Assembly: GCA_023614405.1 (NCBI GenBank) | Contig: CM042687.1 | Coordinates: 261,125,480 to 261,189,479, forward strand | Reading direction: 5' to 3' | From: Avena insularis | Lineage: Eukaryota; Streptophyta; Magnoliopsida; Poales; Poaceae | DNA length: 64,000 bases | Shown here: positions 48,626 through 61,419 of the stretch, in pieces | How positions within the stretch are numbered: position 1 is the first letter of the stretch | Layout: each line of letters begins with the position of its first letter | Made by a program: the position numbers and the translations under genes | The notes under the pieces: generated by a model | The model's input: only the letters and a program-made list of their open reading frames with translations | The model's database searches: none | Told to the model about the DNA's origin: nothing

Positions 48626-49915
48626 GATAGCTTCTGGTTTTAGGCTCGAGATCTCGCATATGTGATATGCGGTTGGCTGTAGATTGGATCTATGTGATGT
48701 TTGGTGGTTGATCTATGAGATAGATCGGTTTTGTACGAGGTTGATTGGATCAACTGTACTCGCGGAATGGTAGATCTGATTTCCGTGATCATGCTGCTGA
48801 GGTCGTGGAACAACATACCCCTACCGGTCGGTCTCTGCCATCGGGGTAGAATGTGACACATAAATCCAGAAGCATTGATCGAAGATCAAAGAGTTTGATC
48901 GAATCGGAACAATGGTCGGAATCCATGTCTGGATCGTAGATGATATCTATATTTTCGGAATCCATGTTCGGGACCGCTGGCTTCTCCCTGTCGTAGGGCC
49001 TTAGATGTCGTTGCGAGTTTCACAACACCGGTAGATAGCGTATCTCTACATAACTTGTTCTTGCAGAAATATGTGAATGGTATGGTTCATGTGCATATGA
49101 TGTATGTGTGTAATCCATACGTGATCTGCGAATCACGGTTTTGTCGGCCGGCTGGAGCCTAGGTGCTGTCATTTTAGTGTATAACGACCCGCGTGTCGGA
49201 TTCTCTATGTAATTTATTTTACTAAGCTAGTGTAGCTGTTTGAAGAATCTGGATGACGTGCAAGTCGATGTACATGTCGGCGACATGGTGTAAGACGGCA
49301 AGTGACAACAGTTGGCACGAGTCGGATTACAGGCTTTGTGGAGATGGAGATCGCCATGAAGAGAGCCATACCATTTCACGTTATAATTGCTTTATTTTGT
49401 GTTGTTGATATGTCTCTGTTTTACCTCTATTAAATAGTCGGTAAAATTTAATCCCTCAAAGAAGGTCTAGTCGCTTTTCCCGCCAGTGTTTGCACCATCA
49501 CAAGTCGGACATTTTTGGTAGTGGGCTCATAAAATTGAGGTGCTGCCAATTCTTTCTGACTAGGTGGGTTCGAGTCGGACTCTTACAGCGAAAACACTCG
49601 GTAAGCTAGACGGGTCTATCACAAAGGATGTGGGACTCGGGGAAAAGTCGGACGGGAGCCGGGGCATGTGATGCCACCCTTCCAACAGGAGTCGTATGAG
49701 ATACGATTGACAAGGAGTTTTCTACCTAGATCACTTGGCGGCTAGCAGTGATGCTAAAGCTCACTAGCCGACTTTCTTATTTAGGATCCTGAATCACTAA
49801 GTCACCATAGGAGGGGTGTTGGTTCTAGTGGGAGCATAAATATTAAAGTGTTTAATATGCTTGCTCTTTTTTGAATACATGTCTTAAGTGTTTTGCATAC
49901 TTTCTGTTGTAGATC
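48626..49915 (+). other. T9 leader, non-coding
   Basis: About 1.3 kb between primer site and gag ATG. No open frame with a recognisable domain. It is rich in GTCGGA-type trinucleotide patterns and CG dinucleotides, unlike the AT-rich neighbours. A packaging signal would be expected here, but I cannot point to one. Confidence 0.6.
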
Positions 49916-50737
49916 ATGGCACCAAGTAGCAGTCACTCTCAGATATCTGGTTTTTCTTTGAGAGCCATTCTTGAGAAAGATAAACTGAATGACACTAATT
50001 TTACCAACTAGTATCGAAATCTGGGAATTGTTCTCAAACAAGAAAAGAAGGACCATTTCCTAGACAACCCACTTCCAGATGATCCGAATGAGAATGCGAC
50101 TGTCGCTGCCACCAATGCCTACCGATGGGCTAAGGATGAGTCTAGGGATATTAGCTGTCTTATGCTTGCTCACATGGAATCAGACTTGCAAAAGAAGTTT
50201 GAGAATGTTGAGGCCTACGATATGATCGAAAGCCTCAAAAGTATGTTCCAGGCTCAGGCGAAGACTGAGAGGTATCAAGTATCTCAGGATTTGCTGAGTT
50301 GAAAGCTTAAGGATGGTGATCCACTGAGTCCGCAAGTGATGAAAATGGTTAGTTACGTGTAGTCTCTGGAGAGGCTTGGCTACCCCATTAGCAAAGAGTT
50401 CACTACGGATATAATTCTGAACTCTCTTCCTAGCGTGTATGGTCAGTTCATTTCGAACTACCACATGCATGGTAGATAAGAAGCTCACTGAATTACATGG
50501 GATGCTCAAGAAGGCAGAGGCGAATCTCAAGAAGGGCGCCAGTGAAGTGTTGATGGTGTAGAATAAGGCAAGTTCAAGAAGAGTTCTTGGACTAAGAAGA
50601 AGGCTAAGTCGGGAGGAAAGCAGGATCAGGACCCGGTCCCAAGCGCTTCCTCAGGGACTAAGCCAACTCCTTCCGCCGGATCCACTTGCTTCTACTGCAA
50701 GGCGGATGGCCACTAGAAGAGGAATTGCAGCAAGTAC
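49916..50737 (+). pseudogene. gag: T9 gag (Copia), broken
   Basis: From the ATG at 49916 the protein begins MAPSSSHSQISGFSLRAILE. It follows the Copia gag pattern, with IVLKQEKKDHFLDNPLP, SCLMLAHMESDLQKKFE, TERYQVSQDLL and FTTDIILNSLPSVYGQFISNYHM. In-frame stops lie at 50009, 50300 and 50360. Two compensating frameshifts lie near 50470 and 50565. The CCHC knuckle at 50687-50728 (CFYC...H...C) has a stop replacing the residue after the His. It continues in the same frame into protease. Confidence 0.88.
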
Positions 50738-53700
50738 TTGGCCGACAAAGCCAAGAGTGGAGGTATGACTTCCGACTCAAGTACACTTGTTTGCAATGTT
50801 ATAGACATTTATCTTGCTGATGCACCTAATAGTTCTTGGGTATATGATACCGGATCAGTTATTCACATCTGCAACTCGTTGCAGGGACTGGTAAGAACTA
50901 GGAGCATAGCAAGAGGCGAGGTTGATATTCGAGTCGGCAACAAAGCGAGAGTCGCTGCGTTGGAAGTCGGCACGATGCAACTTCATTTACCTTCCGGATT
51001 CATTATGGAAATGAATAATTTTTATTATGTTCCAGTGCTCAGTCGAAACATTATTTCTGCTTCATGTTTGATGAGGCAAGGCTATGATTCGAATATCAAG
51101 AATAATGGTTGTTCTTTATATTTGAATGATATGTTTCACGGTTTTGCACCCGTCCAGGACGGGTTATTTATTTTGAATCTTGATGGTGAGTCGTTTTATA
51201 ACATAAATGTTAAAAGGTTGAAACCAAATGATCTGAATATGACTTACTTTTGGCACAGTTGGCTTGGTCATATAAGTTGGAAACACATGAAGAAGCTCCA
51301 TGATGATGGACTCCTAACTTCGTTCGACTTGGAGTTGTTCGAGACATGCGAATCTTGCCTACTCGGCAAAATGACCAAGACACCTTTTCCAAAGAGTTGT
51401 GAAAGGGCATCCTACTTGTTGGGACTAGTGCATAGTGATGTATGTGGACCAATGAGCACGACATCCAGGGGTGGTTATGAGTACTTCATTACCTTCACTG
51501 ATGATTTGAGTAGATATGGATATATCTACTTGATGAAAGATAAGTCGGAAGCCTTTGAAAAGTTCAAAGAATTCCAGAATGAAGCACATAATCAACTCGG
51601 AAAGAAAATAAAATTTCTTCGGTCGGACCAAAGAGGCGAGTACATGAGCCATGAGTTTGATGACCATATGAAAAGTTGCAGAATAGTTCCTCAAATTATT
51701 GCGCCCGGAACGCCACAAAGGAATGGTGTTTCGGAAAGGCGGAATCGGACCTTGTTGGACATGGTACGATCAATGATGAGTCGGACATATCTGCCTTTAT
51801 CATTTTGGGGTTATTGTCTATAAACAGCGGCGTTCACACTAAACAGAGTACCATCAAAGTCGGTAGAGAAGACACCGCATGAGATGTGGACAGGCAAAAA
51901 GCCGAGTTTGTCTTTTCTTAAGATTTGGGGTTGTGAAGCTTTTGTCAAGAGACTTCAGTCGAACAAGCTTATGGCCAAGTCGAATAAGTGTATTTTCGTG
52001 GGGTATCCGAGGGAAATCTTGGGTTACTACTTCTACAACCAAGAAGAGGGCAAAGTGTTTGTCGCTCAGAATGGTGTCTTCCTTGAGAAAGAGTTTCTCA
52101 GTCGGGGAGTCAGTGGAAGTACGGTGCAGCTCGAAGAAATTCGAGAGGAACCGACTAGTAACGAATCGGCACAAACCTTGGAGGTTGAGCCGGTCATGGT
52201 GGCTGAGCCGGTAGTGGCACCTGTACTATGAAGATCGGCAAGATTACAAAATATTCGTGATGTATTACTGTTAGACAGTGATGATCCGGCAAATTATTCG
52301 GAAGCGATGGTGGGATCGGATTCCGAGTCATGGCTTGGAGCCATGAGATCCGAGTTAAAACCCATGGATGAAAATCAAGTTTGGAACTTGGTTGATCTGC
52401 CAGACGGTGCAAGACCCGTCAAGTGCAAATGGGTTTTTAAGAAGAAAACTGGTATGGATGGAAATGTTTCCGTCTATAAAGCACGTATTGTCGCGAAGGG
52501 GTTCCAACAATTTCAAGGAGTTTATTATGATGAGACTTTCTCGCCCGTAGCGATGCTTAAATCAGTTCTGACCATGTTAGCTATAGCAGCCTATTTCGAA
52601 TATGAGATATGTCAGATGGATGTCAAAACAGCTTTCCTTAACAGAAATTTAACCGAGGACGTGTATATGATACAACCCGAGGGTTTTGTCGATCCGGCTA
52701 ATGCTGAAAAAGTGTACAAACTTCCGAAATCAATTTATGGGTTGGAGAAGGCATCTCAGAGTTGGAATATTTGCTTTGATGAGGTAGTCAAATCGTTTGG
52801 CTTCATCAAGAGTGATCATGATTCTTGTTTATACAAGAATTTTAGTGGGAACAAAGTAAACTTTATAATATTATATGTGGATGACATATTATTTATTCAA
52901 AATGATGTTCAGATGTTGCAAGAAACCAAACAATAATTGGAAAAGAGTTTCTCAATGAAAGACTTGGGTGAGGCAACATATATTCTCGGAATTCGGATCT
53001 ATAGAGATAGATCAAGGAGGCTCATTGGATTGAGTCAGAGTACTTATTTGGACAAAGTGTTGAAGAAGTTCAACATGTAATCGTCTAAGAAGGGGTTCTT
53101 ACCGATGTCCCATGGTGTAAAACTTAGCAAGACTCAGTGTCCTTCGACAACTGATGAGCGAAGTCGGATGAGTGCGATTTTTTATGCTTCTACAGTCGGA
53201 TCCATCATATATGCCATGATTTGTACTAGGATGGATGTTTTGTATGATCTAAGTGTTGTGAGTAGATACCAGGCTGATCCTTGAGAAATCCACTGGACAA
53301 CGGCTAAAAATATCCTAAAGTACTTGAGAAGGACTAAGGATATGTTTTTGGTTTATGGTGGTGAAGATTAACTCAGTGTAAAGGGTTACACAGATGCGAG
53401 TTATCTTACCGTCTTTGATGATTCTCGTTTGCAATCCGGATATGTGTTTGTAATAAACGGAGGTGCTATGAGCTGGAAGAGTTGCAAGAAAGAGACTGTG
53501 TCTGCATCTACAACAAAGGCTGACTATATTGCCGCCTCGGAGGCAGCAAAGGAAATTGTTTGGATGAGGAATTTCCTTGTGGATCCTGGTGTGGTTCAGG
53601 CCTCGTCCAATCCGTTAGACGTGTATTGTGACAACAATGGTGCTATTGCACAAGCGAAGGAACCTTGATAACACCAGAAGAACAAGCACATACTCATGTG

Positions 53701-53857
53701 GTACCACCTGATTCACTAGTTCGTGGATCAAGGTGATATCAATTTATTCAAGGTACACATGGATGCAAATATTGTGGATCCATTGACAAAGCCGTTACCA
53801 CATCCAAAGCATGAGGCGCACCTGAGAGCCATGGGCATTAGATGCTTAGACATGTGA
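50738..53857 (+). pseudogene. pol: T9 pol (protease, integrase, RT, RNase H), one frame with stops
   Basis: Copia order in a single frame. Protease has SSWVYDTGS with Asp-Thr-Gly at 50846. The pre-integrase zinc region is WHSWLGHIS...CESCLLGK (about 51255-51370). The integrase core has HSDVCGPM, LRSDQRGEYMS and NGVSERRNRTLLDMVRSMM. RT starts near 52280 (ANYSEAMVGSDSESWLGAMRSELK), with catalytic YVDD at 52874-52885. RNase H has SGYVFVINGGAMSWKS and STTKADYIAASEAAKE (53430-53560). Stops lie at 51821, 52229, 52934, 53078, 53282, 53369, 53666, 53669 and 53717. There is no net frameshift across 3.1 kb. The frame ends at 53855-53857. Confidence 0.93.
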
Positions 53858-53879
53858 TGTCGGAAGATTGACTCTACTG

Positions 53880-53891
53880 CAAGTGGGAGAC
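53880..53891 (+). promoter_or_regulatory. Polypurine tract of T9
   Basis: CAAGTGGGAGAC directly precedes the 3' LTR; nearly the same tract as in T8. Confidence 0.85.
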
Positions 53892-55034
53892 TGTTGGGAA
53901 TATTCCCTAGAGGCAATCATGTATGATGAGATTTCCCATTGTATTCATAAAGATATTAAGTTGTCCTTGTATAAACATCTGATGTGTATCATTGAATATG
54001 TGATTCGATTGTGGAACTATACATTCATGTTGTTTGTACTAAATATCCTTGGTCATCGAGGTTGTGCTGGACACACAACTTAGACCAATCTGAAAGTCGG
54101 CTTGATGACTCGGTTCCACTTGTCATGGTCATGGAGATGCCATTCCAACTTACACATATTCGGCTAAAGAGTTTAGCGAGTCGGATTGACCCATTTTGAG
54201 GTACAATGAACAACTTGTCATTTGTATATCTCAATCAATGTAATCCTTAGATCTGAGGTTGTTGCATAGTCCGAGTTGAGGATCACCGACTTAGGTTCTA
54301 TCAAACACTAATCTATAACTAGGCAGCCATAAAGGCAGAGTTTGGGTCGACTGAGAATCAAGATGCGTGATGTGAATAACCAAGATGGGATTTTGCCCCT
54401 CTACTTGGAGAGATATTCTCTAGGCCCTCTCGGATGATACGATTCACAAAGCATGGCCATGCACGACCTAGTTAAGTGTTAACCGAGGCGATCGACTAAG
54501 AGTTAGTCGGGTGAATCACTTATCTCGGATCGAGAAGAGAGTCGGACTATTGAAGGGATGACAATTATTCGCCTATAGTCTGACAATGTATATCTTGAGG
54601 CAAAAGGGACTCAGACGTAAGTCGCGTTGGAAAGGCAAGTCGTCATGACTCTTTGGTACTTAGGATTCGGCACGTTCTGCTAGGAGCCGCTAACTGATCG
54701 ATTGAGAGTCGGACTCCAATCGTGTCCAAGTTGCCATGAGCCTGCGGGGTCACACACTTAAGAGTGGGAGCAAGTTTGGATTGGATCCGAACCGGAAATC
54801 TGGTTGGGTTGGACCCAAGCCGGATTTGGACTGAGTCAGTGAGTCAGACTCACGATGACTAATATTATATGGGCTTTAGTGAATGGGCCACGAGTGAGTG
54901 GAGCCCACGTTCATTTCCTATATATAGTGGGGCGCAGTAACTCTGAGGGGTTGATCGGTTAGGTTATTCCATGAGTTGGAAACCCTAGCTCCACAGCAGT
55001 CCAGCCGTCGTACTGAACCTAGCAGTTCACCACC
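53892..55034 (+). mobile_element. T9 3' LTR, truncated by T10
   Basis: Starts TGTTGGGAATATTCCC and follows the 5' LTR for 1143 of its 1377 bases, then breaks at 55034. The missing 3' portion, equivalent to about 48380-48612, should continue right of T10 outside the window. The last five bases (CCACC, 55030-55034) are the presumed T10 target site. Confidence 0.92.
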
Positions 55035-55081
55035 TGTAGTGACCTCAGATCAAGTAAGATCCTAAGTCCCTGTGAATAACA

Positions 55082-55108
55082 TGCTAGTCCCTGGATCAAT
55101 AGCTAGCA
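55082..55108 (-). promoter_or_regulatory. U5 hairpin of T10 (left LTR)
   Basis: TGCTAG/CTAGCA arms with the same 15-base loop as T7. The right LTR copy is at 62062-62088. Confidence 0.6.
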
Positions 55109-55508
55109 CTCACAGTCGATGAAATATCATGTAAAACACAAGTCTTTATTACATGAATCGAATAATCCAGAGTTTACATTATTACAACAGAAGCGATATA
55201 AATACAACTTGGAGTCCCATCAATTCCACAGGCAGGTTGAGTGAAGACCCGCGATCCTAGCGCACCTTTCAAAGATCTCCGAAATTCTGCACATGAAACG
55301 TGCAGCCAACAAGTTGGGTCAATACTTTGAATGTATTGGCAAATTACACCAAGGAAGGAAAGACTAACTCTACATGCAAGGCTAGTTTAGGCTTTGGAGT
55401 TCATTTGCATAAAGCTAATTTTCTCTAAGTATGGAGAAAAGAGAGGGAGAGTTTTACCCTACTTTGTAAACATTTGCTTAGATAAAATAGGCCTAATGGC
55501 ACACGAGG

Positions 55509-55618
55509 ATATTACTCACCAAGTGTCCAAACAACCAAACACTTGGATATTACGCACCAAGCGTCACTTGGATATTACACACCAAGTTCCCAAATTCCCA
55601 CCCATTAGCGATATTACG
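55509..55618 (-). repeat. Palindromic GATATTAC...CACCAAG sub-repeats in T10 LTR
   Basis: GATATTACTCACCAAG, GATATTACGCACCAAG, GATATTACACACCAAG and a fourth GATATTACGCACGCC follow each other in about 110 bases. The CTTGG...CCAAG arms can fold. The right LTR has the same array at about 62487-62601. Confidence 0.65.
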
Positions 55619-58600
55619 CACGCCATGGGGTTTCAAAACTTTGTTTTAGAAAAGAGAGAGGAAGATCCTTCAGAGGCTCCATCCTTCAGATGCTCAATGT
55701 TGTTCTGTTTCCGTGAACACGGCTGATCGATCAGATTGCAATACTCTCGAGAGTTTGTGCACTTTACCCACAATCCATGATCAAGTCCTTCTACAGACGA
55801 GACCATGGCGAGGCTTTCCCTTAGTAGCCCCTCTACCTTCCGGATCCAACCGTGCCAAGAACCTCCAAATGTTGGTACCCAGGTGAGGTTTCCCACTAAG
55901 TACTAGGCCAAGACAGAGCCCATAATGTATCGTGGTTGCACTGGAAGCTTCTGAATTCTGAAACATGGCAGACTTCTTTAATTCCTAGGCGGCCGTCCTC
56001 CACCAAAATCTCACTCGTTGACCCGACAACCATTCCGCCCAGAAGAAAACTTAGTTTTATTTTGAAGTGGATTTGAGAAGAAAAGTTTTCTCTAGGGAGC
56101 CTTTCTACTTAGAAAATTCTTTGTCTTTCGAACCCCCCAACGGTACTTTGTATATATAGCATAGCAAGCAATACTTAGCAAAAACAGGGGTAACCTATTA
56201 GGAGGGAAAATCCTAAGTATAGAGCTACTCATGGCATACTACAAAATCATCGCACTTGCAAAATAATACTAAGGAAAAATTCTACTAGAACATCCTACAC
56301 ATGCATACTACAGAATTTTGAAGATCACATGCATAGAATCAAAACTGGGACAAAATTATGAACAAGTGGTGTAACTTGCCTTATGTTGATAATATGGGTG
56401 TTGATTGTATTTCTCCGCAGCAATCGCACTCTCCAAACAATCTAATACGAGGACAAGGTAGTTCTAATCAAAACAATTGCAAACATAGCAAACACAACAA
56501 GGATGATCGAAAACATGCATGATGATTTAACATTACACAATGGGTATAATTAGTTTTATGAACATTAATATATCATGTGATGCATGTATAAGTTCATTTA
56601 ATGCAATAGGGTACTTGTTATTAATAATTACTTGCCGATATAAGGGTTTTGATAGTTCTGTTGTAACGCCTGTTCTAACTGTAGAATTAAATTTGTTTCT
56701 TGGGTTTACTGGATAGAGGACGTTAATACGAACCAGTAGGCGTTGGATTCACCCTAATCGGAGTTATAGATCTTTTTATATGATTTAAATAGTGTTTAAT
56801 GGGTTTTAAATGATTCATACAGTTTCCGTTGCCTAAAAATCAAACAAAAATTATATCTGTAATCTCCACGGAATTGTGATTTCAGGGACATATTATTTGT
56901 AATTTTCTGAATAGTATTTATTTTCTTATGAATTTATTACTCTAAATAGGCCATTAAACCATTTAAACCTTCATGGCAAATCTTTACAGTAAAATGCTGA
57001 ACTAATTGCATATTAATGATCTACATGGAACCAGCTTTCCATCGGTATATTATTTATATTTTTGTGATATGCAAAAAATTTTCTACGAATTTAATGATTT
57101 CTAAAGCCATTAAAACTAATTAAATTACTACGGGGTAAATATTCCGCAAAGGCTAGATCCAACCAGATATTATTAAAGTACATTACAGTAGCTTCAATTT
57201 GATATATTATTCATATTTTTCGGAGTTACAGATAATTTCCTATGAATTTATTAACCTAAAAGACCATTAAAACTAATTAAATTACTGCAGTAACCACGTA
57301 CAGTAAAAGTTGGATCTATTCTGATAATATGGTTCTACGTGAAATTATATTCAATTTGATATATTATATGCAATTTTTGGACGTGGTATGAATTTCTAAT
57401 GAATTTTACAAGTTAGATCTATAATGTGCAATTTTAAATTCGAACGGAATATTCCAGGGAATATTCCTATTTGACAGAGTTGACTTTGCATGCTGACTGG
57501 GACTAGATGTTGACCTTACATTGATGTGGCGTTGATGAGGAAGATGACCGGGATGAAGACATGGCACGCACCGGTTTGATTGGATCTCGACCGTCTGAAT
57601 AGGATTCGGTGGCTAGAAGAAGAGATTGACCCGATTTTGGCTCAGAATAGACAAGAAATAGATCTGTGTTAGAGAGACAAATCCGTAGGTCAAATTGAAA
57701 AACTCAAAACATGAAAGTTGTGGGGAATCATTATTCCTACCTTCTCACCAAAGGAATTTGGATTTGAAGAAACGAGCGCGAGTAGATCTTGGATTTACAC
57801 CGTAAGATCTGAAATATTGCGATACGAAATTCTCCGACTGTGGTGGATGAAAAGAGGTGAGGTTTGTCAGGATCGAAAGATTTCGACGATTCCTACAACC
57901 TTAGATTTTTGACCGAAGGCAAACGACGAAGTCTAGATGGGTTAAAAAGCGAAATAAGATTCGGGAATATGTAGATTCAGGATTTCGAGAATAGAAACTC
58001 ATACAGCAGTGGCTCCACGAGTTTATATGGAGATTTATGATGGTGTAGAGTTAGGCCTTGGAGTAGGGAACAAGTAGAAACAAACGGAAGTCGATTCGGA
58101 GTTGTAGATAAAAAGTTACAAGAGTTTGAGTAGAGATAGGTTTTAGAAAACAGATTTCGCACGCTTTTTAAAGCACTTCCACGATCAATATTTGTGTACG
58201 CGCGCGTGCTGGTGCTGCGGTCGGTCCGGGTGGGCCGGCCCATTTAGTTTTTTTTCTACTTGTTTTCCTCATATCTTTTGCATACGAACTCCAAATGACA
58301 TGATTCTTGTTTCTAAATTTTTCTAAAATCGAATAGGTTATTATAGAATCAAATTTGTAATCTTTTTACTAGTTTGGAAGTAGTAGGTTTATAAATCCTT
58401 GTATATCTCATTTTATTTATATCTTTATGTGTTTGTATTTATTCCATAACTTTTTCATACTAGCTCCAAATGAGCTCAATTTTGTTTCTAAAATTTTGTA
58501 ATATTAATTGGATCTCTTTAGGCTATAATTATCAATAATTTATGCCTTATCAACAGTGGGTTTTATAAAGTCAATTTAATTTCCTTTAGGAACATTTGGG

Positions 58601-58928
58601 CAAATCAACTATAGAATTTAGATATCAGGATTTGGATTCAGTTTGTGAGAACTTTGCATGGATGTAATGAAATGCTTATGAATGCTTCATGATTTTCATT
58701 TTGAAATCTTGCACACCAATTCTACAATCCATAATCAATCCATGCCCTTTTGCCTATATGGCTACTTAGGTCTTAACAAAAGAATATAAGATTTTGAATT
58801 CATGGTTGAGAGGATTTTCTATTCAAAAAGTTTCTTCTCTTTGAGAATTTTCAACATAGTCAAAAAATCAATCAAACTTATTTATTTATTTCACATTCCA
58901 AAAATTTGGAGAATTTTGGGATGTGACA

Positions 58929-60627
58929 GACTACCACCCTTAAAAGAAATCTCGTCCCGAGATTTGGGAAGGCTAGAAAGAAAGAAAGGTTCGGGATCCA
59001 TTAGGATGCTACCACCCTTAAAAGAAAATTGACTAGGTCACTTCTCGAGGATTCACTTAGCTCAGATTGGTTCTCCTTTAGTCTTTTATTGGCACAATGT
59101 CTCTAGCACATTCTAAACATCATGATTGATAGTTTCTGAGAAAGCACTTCTTAAACTAGCAAAACTCTCATGGTGGGCAAATAGGGAATGTTTACTTCAC
59201 AGTGCCCATAATTCACGGTTGGGATTCATCCTTACCGTACATCCTATGCTTAGCAATGGATGCTTTTAGAAGGGTGTAACAATATACCATTCTAGGGTTT
59301 AGGCTCAACGTCGACTCTCTGCTAAGGTTGAAAAGGGCACTCAAGATTCGCAAAGCCAATAGTACAAGAGCGAATAATAAGAGTTGTAGGAATGGTGATC
59401 AATCCATCCTGCACCCAAATCATTACCCTATATGAGGATAGGTGAATCACATTTTTCTATCACTCGGGCATTCTTACTTGCCTTGAAGAGTGTTTCCATG
59501 GGCACGAAATAATGCTCTATGTATACTCCCATGTATTCAATCAACAAAGCTACTACTAAAACTAAGCTATCGATACTTTAACTTTCAGGTTGGGTAATCT
59601 ACTACATAACATCATGTGCAACACTTCATACTTCCACATCCTTTTTTCTATTAGGTGGAGCATTCCCTTCCTAAATGCATTGTGTTGTCAAACCTTCCAC
59701 TTAACACATCATTATATCTCCAAGGGTTCAAGATAGGAAAGGATAGATTCTATAGGAAAGAAACGATTAAGAAAATAATCCTACCCATAACTATATGAAG
59801 CAATCAATGTCACAAACAAGGAAACAATCATAAGAAATCAACACACAAGCAAGCACCTATATAATAACATTACATGTGTATAAACTTAGTAGTATATAAC
59901 CACAAAATAGTTTGAAAGCATTGGGAACAATACTAGAGTAAAATAGAGCAACATATAAGCAATAAACAAAATCTGTCAAAACGGTACAGCAGACTTCACG
60001 AATTTTTCTGACCGACTTAAACTCGTCACGAATTTTAGCCAATTTTTGTGCATGTACTACAGGTAATTACGCTCCAGATCCTATTTTTGTAGATTTTTCT
60101 GGGTTACCAATAAAATATGTAAAATTGCACGGTGCAACAGGTCAGGCAGAAAACTGCAGCAGTAATCCACGAATTTCAATCAATTCACACCATTAAAATA
60201 ATTTTAAAACCACACGAAAGTTCCAGCAACTTTAGAGTTTCAAAACAACAGATCCTAAACAAGGCATCACACGATATGATTCAGTACAAACCAGCAAGCA
60301 ACCTATATTGTCATACCACATAAGTTGGTAAAAACAATATGCTAACACGATAGCGATGATCTCCTAAAGAGATAAAATATGGTGGTTCAGACCTAACCAA
60401 ACTTGATGAGATGTTTATTTATGTCATACTATTTGTTCTTTTACTTAGCTAACTCTCATATAGGTATCATAAGAATGGACAACTACAAATTTGAACAAGA
60501 AGAGGTTATAGAAAAGATAGACAAGAAATATAAGAACATCTAATAAGTATAAAATATGATAGTTCTCCTAATAGTGGTCTTCTATTGCTATTACCATCGT
60601 CGTTTTTATCCTTTCTAGCTACATTCA
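58929..60627 (-). other. T10 internal 3' region, no pol
   Basis: On the minus strand this lies downstream of gag, where protease, RT and integrase should be. None of their motifs appears in any frame; the sequence is AT-rich with scattered stops. The frames at 58802-59032, 59857-60042 and 60132-60323 show no domain. The purine tract and palindrome sit at its left end. Confidence 0.75.
58947..58965 (-). promoter_or_regulatory. Palindrome and purine tract of T10
   Basis: AAATCTCG/CGAGATTT with a 3-base loop, then TTTTAAGGGTGGTAG on the minus strand. The LTR starts 18 bases after the palindrome. It is the same as T7. Confidence 0.75.
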
Positions 60628-61419
60628 CATGTTTTGGACAATTATCAGCATAATGCCCAGGATTGTGACACTGGAAGCATAGGACTTTTGCTTAGATCCT
60701 TCCTCCTTTTTGGCAAGGACATCCCGTCTTGTGGTTCTTCATGCTCTACCTCAACATTTGGAAGCCTTGATCATTTCCTTGAGCCAGTTTGGGGAAAATG
60801 GGCATTCCTTTCATATGTCGAGTATTGCGAAGTGATGACTTTGGGTGCGGTGTCTAGAGTCTTGAATCCATCCCTTGTATTTGTCGTGTCCTGGCGGAGC
60901 TTCATGAGGTCTTGGCGCATTCCGTCTCTGACTTGTTGATTCAGTTGATGTACCACCGGTTAGAGGTGCATTGAGCGGGGTTGTGATTGGTCCCCTCGCA
61001 CAGGAAGAATGTAACTTGAGAGGTGGAACATTCTTCTGATGGGTGCCTTCCTTCACAGTAGGGGCGCTGATCATGATGCTCCTTAGTGATATGCCCTATT
61101 TCTCCATAGATCGTGCAAGCTAAATGTTTCAGGACTTCAACTTCTTGGATTTTTGGTATACGAGACGAGATTGAAGTAGAACCACTTTAAATTCTTCCTA
61201 AGATATCACCCCTTGATGATCATCAATGGTGTGTTGCATCTCCCACCAAGTTGGACCGTCGTCCTTTAGGAATTGGGTGGCATAATGAAGAATTCTGTTG
61301 ACTTCAATGTTGGCATCCTTCATTCTTTCTTCAACCTGGAGCATCCACTTCTTTGCATCGGCGTGGCTCTTACGCTTGGTGGAGTTGAGTTCCTTGTCCT
61401 CCTTATTGATATGGTCCAT
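60628..61419 (-). pseudogene. gag: T10 gag (nucleocapsid type), broken
   Basis: The ATG on the minus strand is at 61417-61419. The first frame contains KRKSHADAKKWMLQVEERM, LHYATQFLKDDGPTWWEM and a terminal DDHQGVIS, matching chromovirus-type gag cores. It stops at 61198; later pieces lie in other frames. Several Cys/His clusters are visible near 61010-61130, including CEGRHPSEEC. The last is an intact CCHC knuckle, CFQCHNPGHYADNC, at 60638-60679. Without pol this element could at best supply RNA-binding protein, and frameshifts make even that unlikely. Confidence 0.75.

Larger units (their letters stand above)
55035..58928 (-). mobile_element. T10 3' LTR (left copy), 3.9 kb
   Basis: T10 is a minus-strand Gypsy element. 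Read on that strand this LTR starts at 58928 with TGTCACATCCC and ends at 55035 with GAGGTCACTACA. The first 1986 bases align with 62015-64000. I counted six differences in the first ~410. It has a GGGCCGGCCCA block near 58225-58245 and a TATA-like ATATAAA near 58022-58028 on the minus strand. The frames at 55394-55966 recur in the right LTR and are not genes. Confidence 0.92.
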
